Shown: positions 33,930 through 42,790 of the stretch, piece by piece
Position numbering within the stretch: the first letter of the stretch is position 1
Layout: each line of letters begins with the position of its first letter
Origin: Sphingopyxis granuli NBRC 100800
Lineage (GTDB): Bacteria > Pseudomonadota > Alphaproteobacteria > Sphingomonadales > Sphingomonadaceae
Direction: 5' to 3'
DNA length: 64,000 nucleotides
NCBI RefSeq assembly: GCF_001591045.1
Contig: NZ_BCUA01000004.1
Location: 33,065-97,064, forward strand
Notes under the pieces: model-generated
What the model saw: only the letters and a program-made list of their open reading frames with translations
What the model was told of the DNA's origin: nothing
Databases searched by the model: none
Made by a program: the position numbers and the translations under genes

Positions 33930-35366
33930 TCAGGAGGCCAGGGCTTGGTCGAGTGCCTGGCCTTCCTCGTCCGCCAGCGCCGCCTCGCGCAGGCGGGCGA
34001 TGTCCGCGGCGGCGAGGTTGCCCTTGCGATACCGCTCGACGATCCGCTCGTAATTGCCGAGGCCGCGCTCGAACGTGTCGCCATAGCCCTTGATCAGCCG
34101 CTGGCATTTCACGATCTCGACCGCGACATCGGGCGCGGCGGCGCGGGCGAGCGCCAGCCATGCTTCGATCCGCGCCTGCTCGATCCGGTAGCGCAGCGTG
34201 CCGCGCCGCCAGCGCCGCCAGCCGGCGAGCAGCGTCAGCATCAGGAACCAGCGCAGGCTGGTCGTCTCGACATGGCGGCCCTTCGCGAACAGAGGCTTCA
34301 GCCGCCGCGTCAGCCAGGGACTGGCAAGGATGCGGCGCCCGATCGGCGCCGGCAGCGTCTCGCATACCTCTTCGAGCCGCGGATGCATATATTCGGTGAG
34401 TTCGACGATCTGGTCGTCCTTCGCCTTCACCTCGGCGCGGACGCGGGCGAAGCGGCTCGCCCGGACCTTCAGGCCCGCGACGCGGATCGTGTCCTCATAG
34501 GACATCCAAAGCGCCAGGTGACGCGCGGCTTCGGTCAGCAGCGCGGGATCGGTCCCCAGCGCTTCGAGCCGGTCGAGGTAGAGGGCGGCATAGGACGCGT
34601 CCTGATAGTCCATCAGCCGTTTCACGCCCTCGACCGCGAAATCATGCGCCTCGCGCGGCAGATTCGCTTCGATGCGCGCCAGCAGCGCGCGGCCGGCCGC
34701 GGTGGTCGGCGCAATGGCGCGCGGCGTTTCCTGCGGCGCTTCGCCCTTGCCCTGCGCGGCGTCGAATCCGGCCGCGAAGCCTTGCAGATTGGTTTCGATC
34801 GCCTTGCCGCCCGCGCGGATCGCATCCTCGAAGGCCGCGCGGGGAAAGGGCAGGACGCCGCTGCCCGCGAGCGCGCCGAACATGATCGAACTGATGACGC
34901 TGCCCGTGCGCGCGGCGGCATCGTCCATGTCGAAGCCGATGAAGCGGCGCGCCCGCTCCTGCGCGGCGGCCAGGATGCGCTCGCCGCTGGCGCGGCCGTC
35001 GCCCATCGCCGATTTCTCGTCGATCGCGTAGACGCGGTGGGTCGAGCCGATCAGCAGCGTGTCCTTCGACACGAAGCCGCGCAGGATCGCGCGGCCGGCC
35101 TCCATCAGTTCCGATGCGAGGACGACATCGACGTCGCCGGGCACCGGCATGAGTGCGAGCACGGGTGGTGCGCTGGCGCAGCCGGCCGGGAACATCTCGA
35201 TATAATAGACGGTGGCGCCGGTACGCTGCGCAACGCCGGGGACCGAAGTGCCCTGCGCGACATAGTTGTTCGCCTCGCCGAGCTGGACGATCCAGTCGGC
35301 GAGGACGCCGCCGCCTTGCCCGCCGAGCCCGAGGACGGCGATGGTGATACGTTCGCGCCGGGCCAT
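33930..35366 (-). CDS. iorB: indolepyruvate ferredoxin oxidoreductase, beta-type subunit (long form)
   Basis: IorB is the gamma-domain-type partner of IorA in oxidative decarboxylation of arylpyruvates to aryl-acyl-CoA. The N-terminal 190 residues carry LGLGGQGGGVLADWIVQLGE and QGTSVPGVAQRTGATVYYIEM, classic for the family. At 478 residues it is about twice the archaeal subunit; the extra C-terminal domain is the helical extension found in aerobic proteobacterial forms. The start ATG at 35366 overlaps the iorA stop by one base (TGATG), so translation is coupled. It is convergent with the DUF885 gene ending at 33850. Confidence 0.88.
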   Translation of the reverse strand: MARRERITIAVLGLGGQGGGVLADWIVQLGEANNYVAQGTSVPGVAQRTGATVYYIEMFPAGCASAPPVLALMPVPGDVDVVLASELMEAGRAILRGFVSKDTLLIGSTHRVYAIDEKSAMGDGRASGERILAAAQERARRFIGFDMDDAAARTGSVISSIMFGALAGSGVLPFPRAAFEDAIRAGGKAIETNLQGFAAGFDAAQGKGEAPQETPRAIAPTTAAGRALLARIEANLPREAHDFAVEGVKRLMDYQDASYAALYLDRLEALGTDPALLTEAARHLALWMSYEDTIRVAGLKVRASRFARVRAEVKAKDDQIVELTEYMHPRLEEVCETLPAPIGRRILASPWLTRRLKPLFAKGRHVETTSLRWFLMLTLLAGWRRWRRGTLRYRIEQARIEAWLALARAAAPDVAVEIVKCQRLIKGYGDTFERGLGNYERIVERYRKGNLAAADIARLREAALADEEGQALDQALAS

Positions 35367-37489
35367 CAGAAGGCCCTCGCGGCCAGCCGACGCGCCGATC
35401 GCCGCTGGAGTGCGCCGATCACCCAGCCGCGCAGCCGATGGCGCAGTTGGTCGCGCCGATCGGGATTGGCGATGATCCGCGCCTTGTAGAAGGACGGGCA
35501 GAGGACGGCCGCGTGGCTGACCTCTCCGCACACCCCGCATCCGACGCAGCTGTTCTCGACATGCGCAATCGGGTCCTGGCGCAGCGGATCGGGGTTCGTC
35601 CGGATCGTCAGCGACGGACAGCCCGACAGGCGGATGCAGCTGTGGTCGCCGGTGCAGGTGTCGGGGTCGACCCCGAAGCGTTCGCGCACCACCCGCTCGC
35701 CGGCGCGCAGAGCCTTCGCCATCTGGGGCTTGATGCGCCGCTGGCGGTTAAGCTGGCATTCGGACTGGGCGACGAGCACCTTCGGACCCTTTTCGGGCGA
35801 GGTCAGCGCGTCGCGGATCGCATCGCGCATCCCCGCCACGTCATAGGTGCGCGTCCGCGTCTGCGCCCAGCCGATGCCGACGCCGCGCACCGCGCGCTCG
35901 ATCGGGTTGTTGGTCTGGCGGTGCGGCGGCCGCGCGCGCGATGAGGGGATGTCCTGTCCGCCGGTCGCGGCCGAATAGCCGTTGTCGACGATGATCGTCA
36001 GATTGTCGTCCTGGTTGAAGACGGCGTTGCCGATGCCCGACGTCAGGCCGTTGTGCCAGAAGCCGCCGTCGCCCATGATCGCGACCGCGCGCTTGCCCTC
36101 GGGCTTGAACGCGGAGGCGCCCGCGGTGCCGAGGCCATAGCCCATCGTCGTGTTGCCGATGTGAAAGGGCGGCAGGATCGAGAAAAGGTGACAGCCGATG
36201 TCGGCGGAGACGTGCAGTTCCCCGACCTCCTTCTGGACCAATTTCATCGCCGAGAAGATCGGCCGCTCGGGACAGCCGGTGCAGAAGCCCGCGGGCCGCT
36301 GCGGCACCGCGCCCGGCGGCAGCGCGGGCGGCTGGGCGGGTTCCTCGGCCGGTGCGCGGTCGGGGGCGTGGGCGCGCAGGAAGCGGGCGATGCCGTCCTT
36401 GATGACCGCAGCGGTATATTCGCCCGCGCGCGGCAGCACATCCTTACCGACGATGCGCGTCTGCAGGTCGGCGCGGCGGACGAGCGTGTTGAGTTCGTGC
36501 TCGATGAATTCGGGCTGGCCTTCCTCGACCACCAGCACCGCGCGCTTGCCGGCGCAGAAAGCCTGCACCTCGTCGGGGATCAGCGGATAGGTGACGTTGA
36601 GCACATAGACGGGCAGCGCCGCATTGCCGAAGGCGTCGGACAGGTCGAGCAGTTCGAGCGCGCGGTTGAGCGAATTGAACAGCCCGCCCTGGACGATGAT
36701 GCCGATCTCGTCGCGCTCGGTGCCGAAATGCTCGTTCAGCCTGTGCTGCCTGACGAAGTCGATGCCGGCGGGCCAGCGCTTCTCGATCTTCTCGACCTCG
36801 TGCAGGAAATTGGCGGGCGGCAGGACGATGCGGTTGGTGTCGCGCGTCGGCGCCGCCGCGGCTTCGGCGACGGTCAGCGGCGGCCGCCGGTTGTTGCGCG
36901 CCGTGAAGCTGCCCGTGACATGGCAGGCCCGCACCCTGAGTTCGAGCATGACCGGGGTGTTCGACGCTTCGGAAAGCTCGAACCCCTTTTCGACCATGTC
37001 GACGATCAGCGGCAGGCTGGGGCGCGGGTCGAGCAGCCACATCTGCGATTTCATCGCGAAGGCGTGGGTGCGCTCCTGCATGATCGAGGAGCCTTCGCCA
37101 TAATCCTCGCCAAGGATGATCAACGCCCCCCCGGTGACGCCGCCCGAGGCGACGTTCGACAGCGCGTCCGAAGCGACGTTGGTGCCGACCACCGATTTCC
37201 ACGCGACCGCGCCGCGCAACGGATAGTTGACCGACGCGGCGAGCATCGCCGCGGCGGTCGCCTCGCTGGCCGAGCTTTCGAAATGCACGCCGAGCCCGGC
37301 CATCAGGTCGCTGGCGTCGGAAAACACGTCCATCAGGTGGCTGATCGGCGATCCCTGGTAGCCGCCGACATAGGCGACGCCCGCCTGGAGCAGCGCCTTG
37401 GTGACCGCGAGGATGCCTTCGCCGTGGAAGGACTCGCCGTCGCCGAGCTTGAGCTGCTCGACCTCCGCCTTGAAGGAGCGTTCCGCCAT
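35366..37489 (-). CDS. iorA: indolepyruvate ferredoxin oxidoreductase, alpha subunit
   Basis: The 708-residue subunit binds thiamine diphosphate and iron-sulfur clusters and converts indole-, phenyl- or hydroxyphenyl-pyruvate plus CoA to the aryl-acetyl-CoA. The thiamine motif begins MGDGGFWHNG (GDG at 473-475) and continues to VDNGYSAATGG. The C-terminal ferredoxin part has cysteines 612, 618, 624 and a CVGCGVCGE cluster at 648-654, with C664 after it. The N-terminal YQGSPISHLMDVFSD is the pyrimidine-type domain. It starts at 37489, seven bases after the cyclase stop, in one operon. An electron acceptor gene is not in the window. Confidence 0.92.
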   Translation of the reverse strand: MAERSFKAEVEQLKLGDGESFHGEGILAVTKALLQAGVAYVGGYQGSPISHLMDVFSDASDLMAGLGVHFESSASEATAAAMLAASVNYPLRGAVAWKSVVGTNVASDALSNVASGGVTGGALIILGEDYGEGSSIMQERTHAFAMKSQMWLLDPRPSLPLIVDMVEKGFELSEASNTPVMLELRVRACHVTGSFTARNNRRPPLTVAEAAAAPTRDTNRIVLPPANFLHEVEKIEKRWPAGIDFVRQHRLNEHFGTERDEIGIIVQGGLFNSLNRALELLDLSDAFGNAALPVYVLNVTYPLIPDEVQAFCAGKRAVLVVEEGQPEFIEHELNTLVRRADLQTRIVGKDVLPRAGEYTAAVIKDGIARFLRAHAPDRAPAEEPAQPPALPPGAVPQRPAGFCTGCPERPIFSAMKLVQKEVGELHVSADIGCHLFSILPPFHIGNTTMGYGLGTAGASAFKPEGKRAVAIMGDGGFWHNGLTSGIGNAVFNQDDNLTIIVDNGYSAATGGQDIPSSRARPPHRQTNNPIERAVRGVGIGWAQTRTRTYDVAGMRDAIRDALTSPEKGPKVLVAQSECQLNRQRRIKPQMAKALRAGERVVRERFGVDPDTCTGDHSCIRLSGCPSLTIRTNPDPLRQDPIAHVENSCVGCGVCGEVSHAAVLCPSFYKARIIANPDRRDQLRHRLRGWVIGALQRRSARRLAARAF

Positions 37490-37496
37490 TGCCGCG

Positions 37497-38276
37497 TCAG
37501 CCCGCGACGAGCGCGAGCACGCGCAGCGGGCTGCCCGAACCGCCCTTGATCTTGAGGGGCGCGGCGACGACCACGCTGCCCGTCGGCGGTAGCAGGTCCA
37601 GATTCTCGAGGCACTGGAGCCCATAGCGACCCGCCGCGTGGAACAGCGTGTGCGCCGGATAGGCCGGGTCGAGCAGATGCGCCTGCCCCGCGTCGGTGCC
37701 GATCGTCTCGACGCCCAGCCCGTGCGCGTCGCGTTCGTCGACCAGAAAGCGCACCGCCTCCGCCGACGGCCCCGGCGTGTGCGCCCCGTCCTCGCGCCGG
37801 TTGGTATAGGCGTCGACGTCGCGCTTCGACCAGTCGGTGCGCAGCATGACCCAGCTGCGCGGCGGGATGCGGCCGTGCGTCGCTTCCCATGCCTTTATAT
37901 CCTCGACCGTCAGCAGATAGTCGGGATCGGCCGCCGCCTTCTGCGAGATGTCGATGACGACGGCGGGCGCAATGAAATCGGCGGGCGCCACCGTGTCGAC
38001 CGAATTGTTGGGCAGGTCCTTGCCCGTGATCCAGTGGATCGGCGCGTCGAAATGGGTGCCGGTGTGCTCGCTGACCGTGAAATTGTTCCAGTACCAGGCG
38101 ACTCCGCGCTCGTCGTAGCGCGAAATCTCTTCCTGGCTGAAGGCGGCGCACTGGCCGAATTCGGGCGGCAGGACGAGCGTCGGCGTCTCGGGCGACAGCG
38201 TCTGGGTCAGGTCGATGGTGCGGATCGCGCCCGATGCGACGCCTGCGGCGAATTGCTGGATAATGTTTGCAGTCAT
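37497..38276 (-). CDS. cyclase family protein (kynurenine-formamidase-like)
   Basis: The 260-residue protein belongs to the PF04199 cyclase family of metal-dependent amide hydrolases, which includes bacterial kynurenine formamidase KynB. The metal-binding motif HTGTHFDAPIHW is complete (H71, H75, D77, H81). It is longer than KynB (about 210 residues), so the substrate may differ. It heads the operon with iorA and iorB, linking it to aromatic amino-acid breakdown. GGGAG precedes the ATG at 38276, and a 16-bp perfect palindrome lies 36 bases upstream of it. Assignment to tryptophan or kynurenine degradation is inference from context. Confidence 0.82.
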   Translation of the reverse strand: MTANIIQQFAAGVASGAIRTIDLTQTLSPETPTLVLPPEFGQCAAFSQEEISRYDERGVAWYWNNFTVSEHTGTHFDAPIHWITGKDLPNNSVDTVAPADFIAPAVVIDISQKAAADPDYLLTVEDIKAWEATHGRIPPRSWVMLRTDWSKRDVDAYTNRREDGAHTPGPSAEAVRFLVDERDAHGLGVETIGTDAGQAHLLDPAYPAHTLFHAAGRYGLQCLENLDLLPPTGSVVVAAPLKIKGGSGSPLRVLALVAG

Positions 38277-38311
38277 GATCGTTTCTCCCGAGCCGGATTG
38301 TGCGTCTAAAA

Positions 38312-38327
38312 ACTTGCATATGCAAGT
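38312..38327. promoter_or_regulatory. perfect palindrome ACTTGCATATGCAAGT, operator candidate
   Basis: This 16-bp perfect palindrome is 36 bases upstream of the cyclase-iorA-iorB operon start and 15 bases before the TPR-protein stop. MarR-type dimers typically bind sites of this length and symmetry. No regulator is adjacent; the MarR at 41910-42431 is the nearest candidate. Confidence 0.55.
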
Positions 38328-38341
38328 AAATTGATAACCCC

Positions 38342-40204
38342 TTAGTCTCCCGGCACGACGTCGAAGGCGATCGTCGTGCGGTGCCCCTGGTCGGCGAAGG
38401 GAATGGTGCCGTGGTAGAAATAGGACGGGAACAGGACGAGGCGCCCCGGTTCCGGACGCACCGTGCGGACGATCCGTTCGCGGGCGCCGAGGCGCAGGCC
38501 GGTTTCGCCGAACTTGAGCCACCCCTGTTCGCCTTCGGCGACCGCCGCGGGGAGGGCGACATAATAGACCGCGCTGATCCAGCCTTCGGGGTGGATATGG
38601 TTGGTGTGGTGGCCGCCGTCGTGCAGCCGCACCGACCAGGAGCCCGAAAAGGCGAAGCGGGATGCCTTGCGGTTGAGGAAGGGGTGAGCGGCATCGTCGG
38701 GCAGCGCGGCGATATAGCGGCGGACGCCTTCCTCGATCAGCGCCCGGACCGCCGCAACCTCCGGCACGTCGCGGCCGAACAGGTCATCGGCCGTCTGCGT
38801 CCCGCCGCGCAGCGTCTGTTCGAGCGGATGCCGCTGCCCGAGGTGCAGCGCGCCAAGCGCTTCGTCGAGCCGGCGATTGAAACCGGCGACGTCGCCGTCT
38901 GAGGGACTGAGGGCCAGTGTGCCGATCAGCGCCACATCGTTCAGCCATTCGGCGAGGGCATCGCCGGTGAACCGCCACGCGATACCCTGGAGGGCGAGTG
39001 CCTGCTGATCGCGGGGATCGGTATCGAGGCGGCGCGCGATGCGCGGCATCGCCTCCGCCGGCCGGTCGAGGATCAGGAGCGAGCGGGCGGATTCACGCAG
39101 GGCGGCTGCATGCTCCGGGTCGCCGTCCAGCGCGGCGTCGAAGGCGGCGAGCGCCTCTTCCGACCGGCCGCTCGACCAGAGCGCCTGCCCCAGCCGATGT
39201 TGCAGGTCGGCGCCGCCGACGCCGCGTGCGACCGCCGGGGCGAGCAGCGCCGCCGCTTCGCTGGGCTCGCCGCCGAGCGTCAGGCGGTTGGCAAGCCCCG
39301 CGAGCAACCCGGCGTCGTCGGGATGACGGCGCAGCGCCTCGCGATAGCTGTCGAGATGGCGATCGGCGCGGCGATGCTCCCAGAGCAGTCGGCTGAGCGA
39401 ATCGTGCATCGCAGCGTCGGCTGGCGTCAGGCGGATCGCCGCGCGATAGGCGGCGGCGGCTTCGTCGATGCGGCCAAGATCCTGCAGGCAATGCCCGAGG
39501 TTGTACCGGATTTTCGCTTCGCCGGGTGCCTGCGCGGCGCATTCCTCGAAGAGCGGCAAAGCCTCTTCGGGGCGCCCGACGAGCCGCAGCGCCACCGCGA
39601 GATTGTGCTGCCAGGGCGCATGGTCGGGGCGCAGGCGCAGCGCGGTGCGGTAGGCGTCGACGGCCTGCTTTCCGTCGTTCAGCGCGTTCAGCGCCTGACC
39701 GAGCACGGCCCATGCGCGCGCATGGTCGGGGCGCGCGCGGACGAGCGGAGCGAGCCCGTCGCGTGCCGCGCCCGGATCGCCGAGCGCGATCCGCGCCAGC
39801 GCGAGGTTGATCCGCGCGTCGTCGTAGCTGGGCGCAAGAGCCAGCGCTTCCTGATAGGCGGCGGCGGCCTCGGCGTGCCGTCCGAGATCGGAAAGGCTGC
39901 TGCCCAGATTGTTGAGCACGTGCGGCTGGCCGGGACGGGCGGCCAGCGAACGGCGGAACAGCGCCGTCGCCGCGGTGTGATCGCCGCGCCGCCGCGCGAC
40001 CATCCCCAGCAATTGCAGCGCGTCGGGCTGATCGGGGCTCTGGGCCAATATGGCTTGCAGGCCGGCTTCCGCGGCATCGAAACGCCCCGAGCGGGCAAGC
40101 ACCATCGCCTGACCAAGCGCCTGTTCGAGGCCTGCCTGCGGTTGCGCCAGCGGCATGTCGTGCTCCGGCGGCCGCGATCGCCCGCCGATCCGGCCGCCGC
40201 GCAT
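38342..40204 (-). CDS. TPR-repeat protein with C-terminal 2-oxoglutarate/Fe(II)-oxygenase-like domain
   Basis: About ten tetratricopeptide repeats fill residues 10-400 (repeating A-L-x-x-x-G-x-x-x-E-A patterns such as GRHAEAAAAYQEALALAPSY). They are followed by a domain with SGSWSVRLHDGGHHTNHIHP, GWLKFGETGL and YFYHGTIPF...HRTTIAFDV. The HxH and distal H/R arrangement is that of putative 2OG-Fe(II) oxygenases found fused to TPRs. The substrate is unknown; protein hydroxylation is one possibility. The start is uncertain: ATG 40204 follows AGAGGG, ATG 40156 follows GGAG, and a TTG at 40231 is also in frame. It is upstream of, but separated by a palindrome from, the ior operon. Confidence 0.78.
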   Translation of the reverse strand: MRGGRIGGRSRPPEHDMPLAQPQAGLEQALGQAMVLARSGRFDAAEAGLQAILAQSPDQPDALQLLGMVARRRGDHTAATALFRRSLAARPGQPHVLNNLGSSLSDLGRHAEAAAAYQEALALAPSYDDARINLALARIALGDPGAARDGLAPLVRARPDHARAWAVLGQALNALNDGKQAVDAYRTALRLRPDHAPWQHNLAVALRLVGRPEEALPLFEECAAQAPGEAKIRYNLGHCLQDLGRIDEAAAAYRAAIRLTPADAAMHDSLSRLLWEHRRADRHLDSYREALRRHPDDAGLLAGLANRLTLGGEPSEAAALLAPAVARGVGGADLQHRLGQALWSSGRSEEALAAFDAALDGDPEHAAALRESARSLLILDRPAEAMPRIARRLDTDPRDQQALALQGIAWRFTGDALAEWLNDVALIGTLALSPSDGDVAGFNRRLDEALGALHLGQRHPLEQTLRGGTQTADDLFGRDVPEVAAVRALIEEGVRRYIAALPDDAAHPFLNRKASRFAFSGSWSVRLHDGGHHTNHIHPEGWISAVYYVALPAAVAEGEQGWLKFGETGLRLGARERIVRTVRPEPGRLVLFPSYFYHGTIPFADQGHRTTIAFDVVPGD

Positions 40205-40250
40205 CGAAGCAAATCCCTCTTGTGTCGTCAAGAGAATCGCGCTTTAAATC

Positions 40251-40266
40251 ATGTGTAAATTCACAT
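40251..40266. promoter_or_regulatory. inverted repeat ATGTG-N6-CACAT upstream of the amidohydrolase
   Basis: Five-base arms separated by TAAATT give a 16-bp site, the same length as the palindrome at 38312-38327. It ends 16 bases before the amidohydrolase start and lies between that gene and the divergent TPR gene. It could be a MarR or other dimer-type operator. Confidence 0.35.
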
Positions 40267-40282
40267 TTCAGGGGAGGTTGCC

Positions 40283-41686
40283 ATGCCGGATCATATCGCA
40301 CGTCGTCGAGGGGGCGATCGCTGGAAGCACGCGGCGCTGGGCGTCGGCCTGCTGACATCGCTCGCCGCCTTGTCGCCGGTTGTACAGGCGGCCGAGCGCC
40401 CGATTCCCGAAACGACCGACGACGTGCGGCGCGTGCCGATTCCCCCGATTGATCGCAGCCACGAACCGATCGTCGTGATCGCCGGCGGCACGCTGATCGA
40501 CGGACGCGGCGGCGCGCCGATCTCCAATGCGGTGGTGGTGACTCAGGGCGACCGGATTCTCGCCGCGGGACCCGCCGGGTCGGTGGCAGTGCCGGCCGAT
40601 GCCGCGCGCACGATCGACGCCTCCGGCCTGTACGTGATGCCGGGCCTGATCGATCTGCACATCCACTTCACCCAGCAGCGCTGCGACGATTTCGGCAAAT
40701 ATTCTGACAGCCCGGCAGGCGCCGCGATCCGCGGCGTCGCGCTGGCCGAGCAGCTGATCAACGCCGGCATCACCGCGGCGCGCGACGTGGGCACCGTCGA
40801 CGATGTCGCGCTGCGCATCAAGGAAGGGGTCGACCGCGGCATCATCCGCGGGCCGCGCGTCCTGTGGAGCGGGCGCATCATCGCGACCACCGGCGGCCAC
40901 GGCGACGAGGTGACGTCGACGGCGACCGGGCGGCAGAAGCCAGCACTGGGCGGGCCGTCGAAGGGCGCCAACGGCCCGTGGGAATGGCGCACCGCGGTGC
41001 GCGAGCAGATCCGCAACCTTGCCGACTGGATCAAGCTCGGCGCGCCGGCCGACAAGGAGGAACTGGCGGCGGCGATCGACGAGGCGCACTCGCTGGGCGT
41101 GCCGGTCGCGATCGACAGCTTCGGCAAATATACCGACTGGGCGATCGAGGCCGGGGTCGACACGCTCGAACATCCGCTGGCGATGAGCGACAATGCGGTG
41201 CCGCTGATGAAGAAGCACGGGACGGCGTTCGTCCCGACGATCATCGCCTTCGACAACCTGCTCAACGGCGGCTATCCGACCGCCGGCATTCCGAGCGGCG
41301 GTTTCTATCACACCCATTCGCGCCGTTTCGTGATCGACCAGCGAGACCATCTGAAGCGCGTGACCGAAGCCTATCGCGCCGGCGTGCCGATCGGCGTTGG
41401 GACCGACATTCCGTTCGAAAACGACGAACGCTATCCCGACGCCTATTTCCACGAGCTCGATTATCTGAGCCAGGCGGGGATGAGCAACGCCGACATCCTT
41501 GCATCGGCGACCCGCGTCGGCGCGCAGATCATGCGGATGGGCGACAAGCTGGGCACGATCGAAAAGGGCAAGATCGCGGACATATTGATCGTCGGCGCGA
41601 ACCCGCTCGATTCGCTCAAGAATCTGCGCGACGTCCGCTATGTCGTCGCGGACGGCAAGGTGGTCGTCGACGGGCCGGCGCGTTAG
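40283..41686 (+). CDS. secreted metal-dependent amidohydrolase (imidazolonepropionase/Xaa-Pro-dipeptidase-like)
   Basis: The 467-residue protein has a signal peptide (HAALGVGLLTSLAALSPVVQA) and the amidohydrolase barrel. The first metal pair is in GLIDLHIHF, a lysine region in DWIKLGAP, a histidine in VDTLEHPLAM and the late aspartate in GVGTDIPF. The closing KGKIADILIVGANPL strand returns to the small beta domain. Related exported enzymes cleave Xaa-Arg, Xaa-Lys or Xaa-Pro dipeptides. Among peptidase genes that activity is plausible here. A strong GGGGAGG precedes the ATG. It is convergent with a MarR gene across an inverted-repeat element. Confidence 0.85.
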   Translation: MPDHIARRRGGDRWKHAALGVGLLTSLAALSPVVQAAERPIPETTDDVRRVPIPPIDRSHEPIVVIAGGTLIDGRGGAPISNAVVVTQGDRILAAGPAGSVAVPADAARTIDASGLYVMPGLIDLHIHFTQQRCDDFGKYSDSPAGAAIRGVALAEQLINAGITAARDVGTVDDVALRIKEGVDRGIIRGPRVLWSGRIIATTGGHGDEVTSTATGRQKPALGGPSKGANGPWEWRTAVREQIRNLADWIKLGAPADKEELAAAIDEAHSLGVPVAIDSFGKYTDWAIEAGVDTLEHPLAMSDNAVPLMKKHGTAFVPTIIAFDNLLNGGYPTAGIPSGGFYHTHSRRFVIDQRDHLKRVTEAYRAGVPIGVGTDIPFENDERYPDAYFHELDYLSQAGMSNADILASATRVGAQIMRMGDKLGTIEKGKIADILIVGANPLDSLKNLRDVRYVVADGKVVVDGPAR

Positions 41687-41780
41687 GCCGGACCGACATT
41701 CCGCTCTGGCGACCTGCAAATGGCGGTTTTTCGCGCTTCCGCCGCTCAAGTTGGGAATTATTCCTTTTCGACAAGGAACC

Positions 41781-41850
41781 GTTCCCCGGCGAAAGCCGGG
41801 GTTCACGCAGGACAGTGCTGTGCCCTGGACCCGGGCTTTCGCCGGGGAAC
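41781..41850. repeat. REP-like inverted repeat, possible bidirectional terminator
   Basis: Perfect 17-bp inverted arms GTTCCCCGGCGAAAGCC (41781-41797) and GGCTTTCGCCGGGGAAC (41834-41850) are separated by 36 bases. This GC-rich element resembles extragenic palindromes I know from many places in sphingomonad genomes. It lies between convergent genes, where it can end transcription from both. A smaller TTCCTT/AAGGAA hairpin (41761-41777) precedes it. Confidence 0.7.
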
Positions 41851-41909
41851 AGGTTCTTGCCGCTTGCGGGTGGCGCGTCCGTACGATGTCATCGTCCGTC
41901 CGCGCGGCG

Positions 41910-42431
41910 CTATTCGATCGGCAGTTTGCTGAGGTTGGCGCTGATCTTCTGAAGCGTGCGTAGAAGGTGGGCGAGGTCGCGGTTGCTGATGCCGTCCATC
42001 GCGCGCGTGAACTGGCGTCCGACGATCGGGGTCAGCTTGCGCAGCGTCTGCTGGCCCGCGGGCGTCAGCGTGACTTCGGTGACGCGGTTATCCTCGGGAT
42101 TGGGCTCGGTCGTCACGAGCCCCTGTTCGATCATCCGGTCGATGATCCGGCTGATCGTCGACCGCTTGGTCAGGGCGGCTTCCGCGATCGCGCCGATGCT
42201 AGCGGGCTGACGCTCACGCAGCACCGTCATGACGCGATAGACGGGCTTGGACACGCCGTGCTTGTGCAGCACCTTGTCCATGTCCTCATGATATTTGAAA
42301 TCGGCGTGCGCCATCAGATAGAATGGCGAATTCTCCAGGCGAAATGTCGGACTGCTCGGGTCGTAATCACCACGATTTTCCATTTCGCCCCCCAATTTGT
42401 CCGTCGATTTCCTCGTCGACCTTGCGTTCAT
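41910..42431 (-). CDS. MarR-family transcriptional regulator
   Basis: The 173-residue protein has the MarR winged helix (ASIGAIAEAALTKRSTISRI, recognition helix about residues 95-108) and a wing with PNPEDNRVTEVTLTPAG. The N-terminal 30 residues are extended and hydrophilic. Two starts are possible: ATG 42431 after GGGGA and ATG 42383 after GGGGGG. It lies between the amidohydrolase and the M24 peptidase, divergent from the latter across 359 bases. Those peptidase genes, or the 38.3-kb palindrome, are the likely targets. Confidence 0.86.
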   Translation of the reverse strand: MNARSTRKSTDKLGGEMENRGDYDPSSPTFRLENSPFYLMAHADFKYHEDMDKVLHKHGVSKPVYRVMTVLRERQPASIGAIAEAALTKRSTISRIIDRMIEQGLVTTEPNPEDNRVTEVTLTPAGQQTLRKLTPIVGRQFTRAMDGISNRDLAHLLRTLQKISANLSKLPIE

Positions 42432-42790
42432 GTGTTCCCCAAATGCCCTGTAGGATCAAGCCGTTCCGTCACGGCGGAACGCTCATGGCGCTCGAACTAG
42501 CCGAAAACATATGTATTTGCACTTGGTTATGAGGGGGCGGTTCCGAAATCGTCTGCCGGGTGCCCGCGCCGGTGCCGGGAAGGATTGCGAGACGGCCCTC
42601 GATCTCCTCCCTTGCCGTTACGACTGCCGTTCTTTTTCCCCATAGTGGTCGGTGACGCCCGCCATGGCATCACATGGTCCTTTCCGTGGTGGATAAATTG
42701 ATACTAATCGCGTGAATATGAATATATAAGTCGCGCTGAGCCGACCGGCCGCTTCCGCGGGACGGCACGCAATACAGGAGGAGGGTGGCG
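42432..42790. promoter_or_regulatory. divergent regulatory region, MarR / M24 peptidase
   Basis: No gene is seen here. Near the MarR side lies ACATATGTATTTGCACTTG (about 42508-42526), whose TTGCACTT part resembles half of the palindrome at 38312. Near the peptidase, TTGATA (42698-42703) and an AT-rich run ending TATATAAG (42723-42730) form a possible promoter. A very strong ribosome site AGGAGGAGGG (42776-42785) serves the peptidase. Confidence 0.4.

Noticed and set aside
33945..37549. Two long plus-strand frames opposite iorB and iorA
   Set aside because: They are Arg/Asp/Gly-rich shadows of well-supported minus-strand genes, with no recognisable motif.
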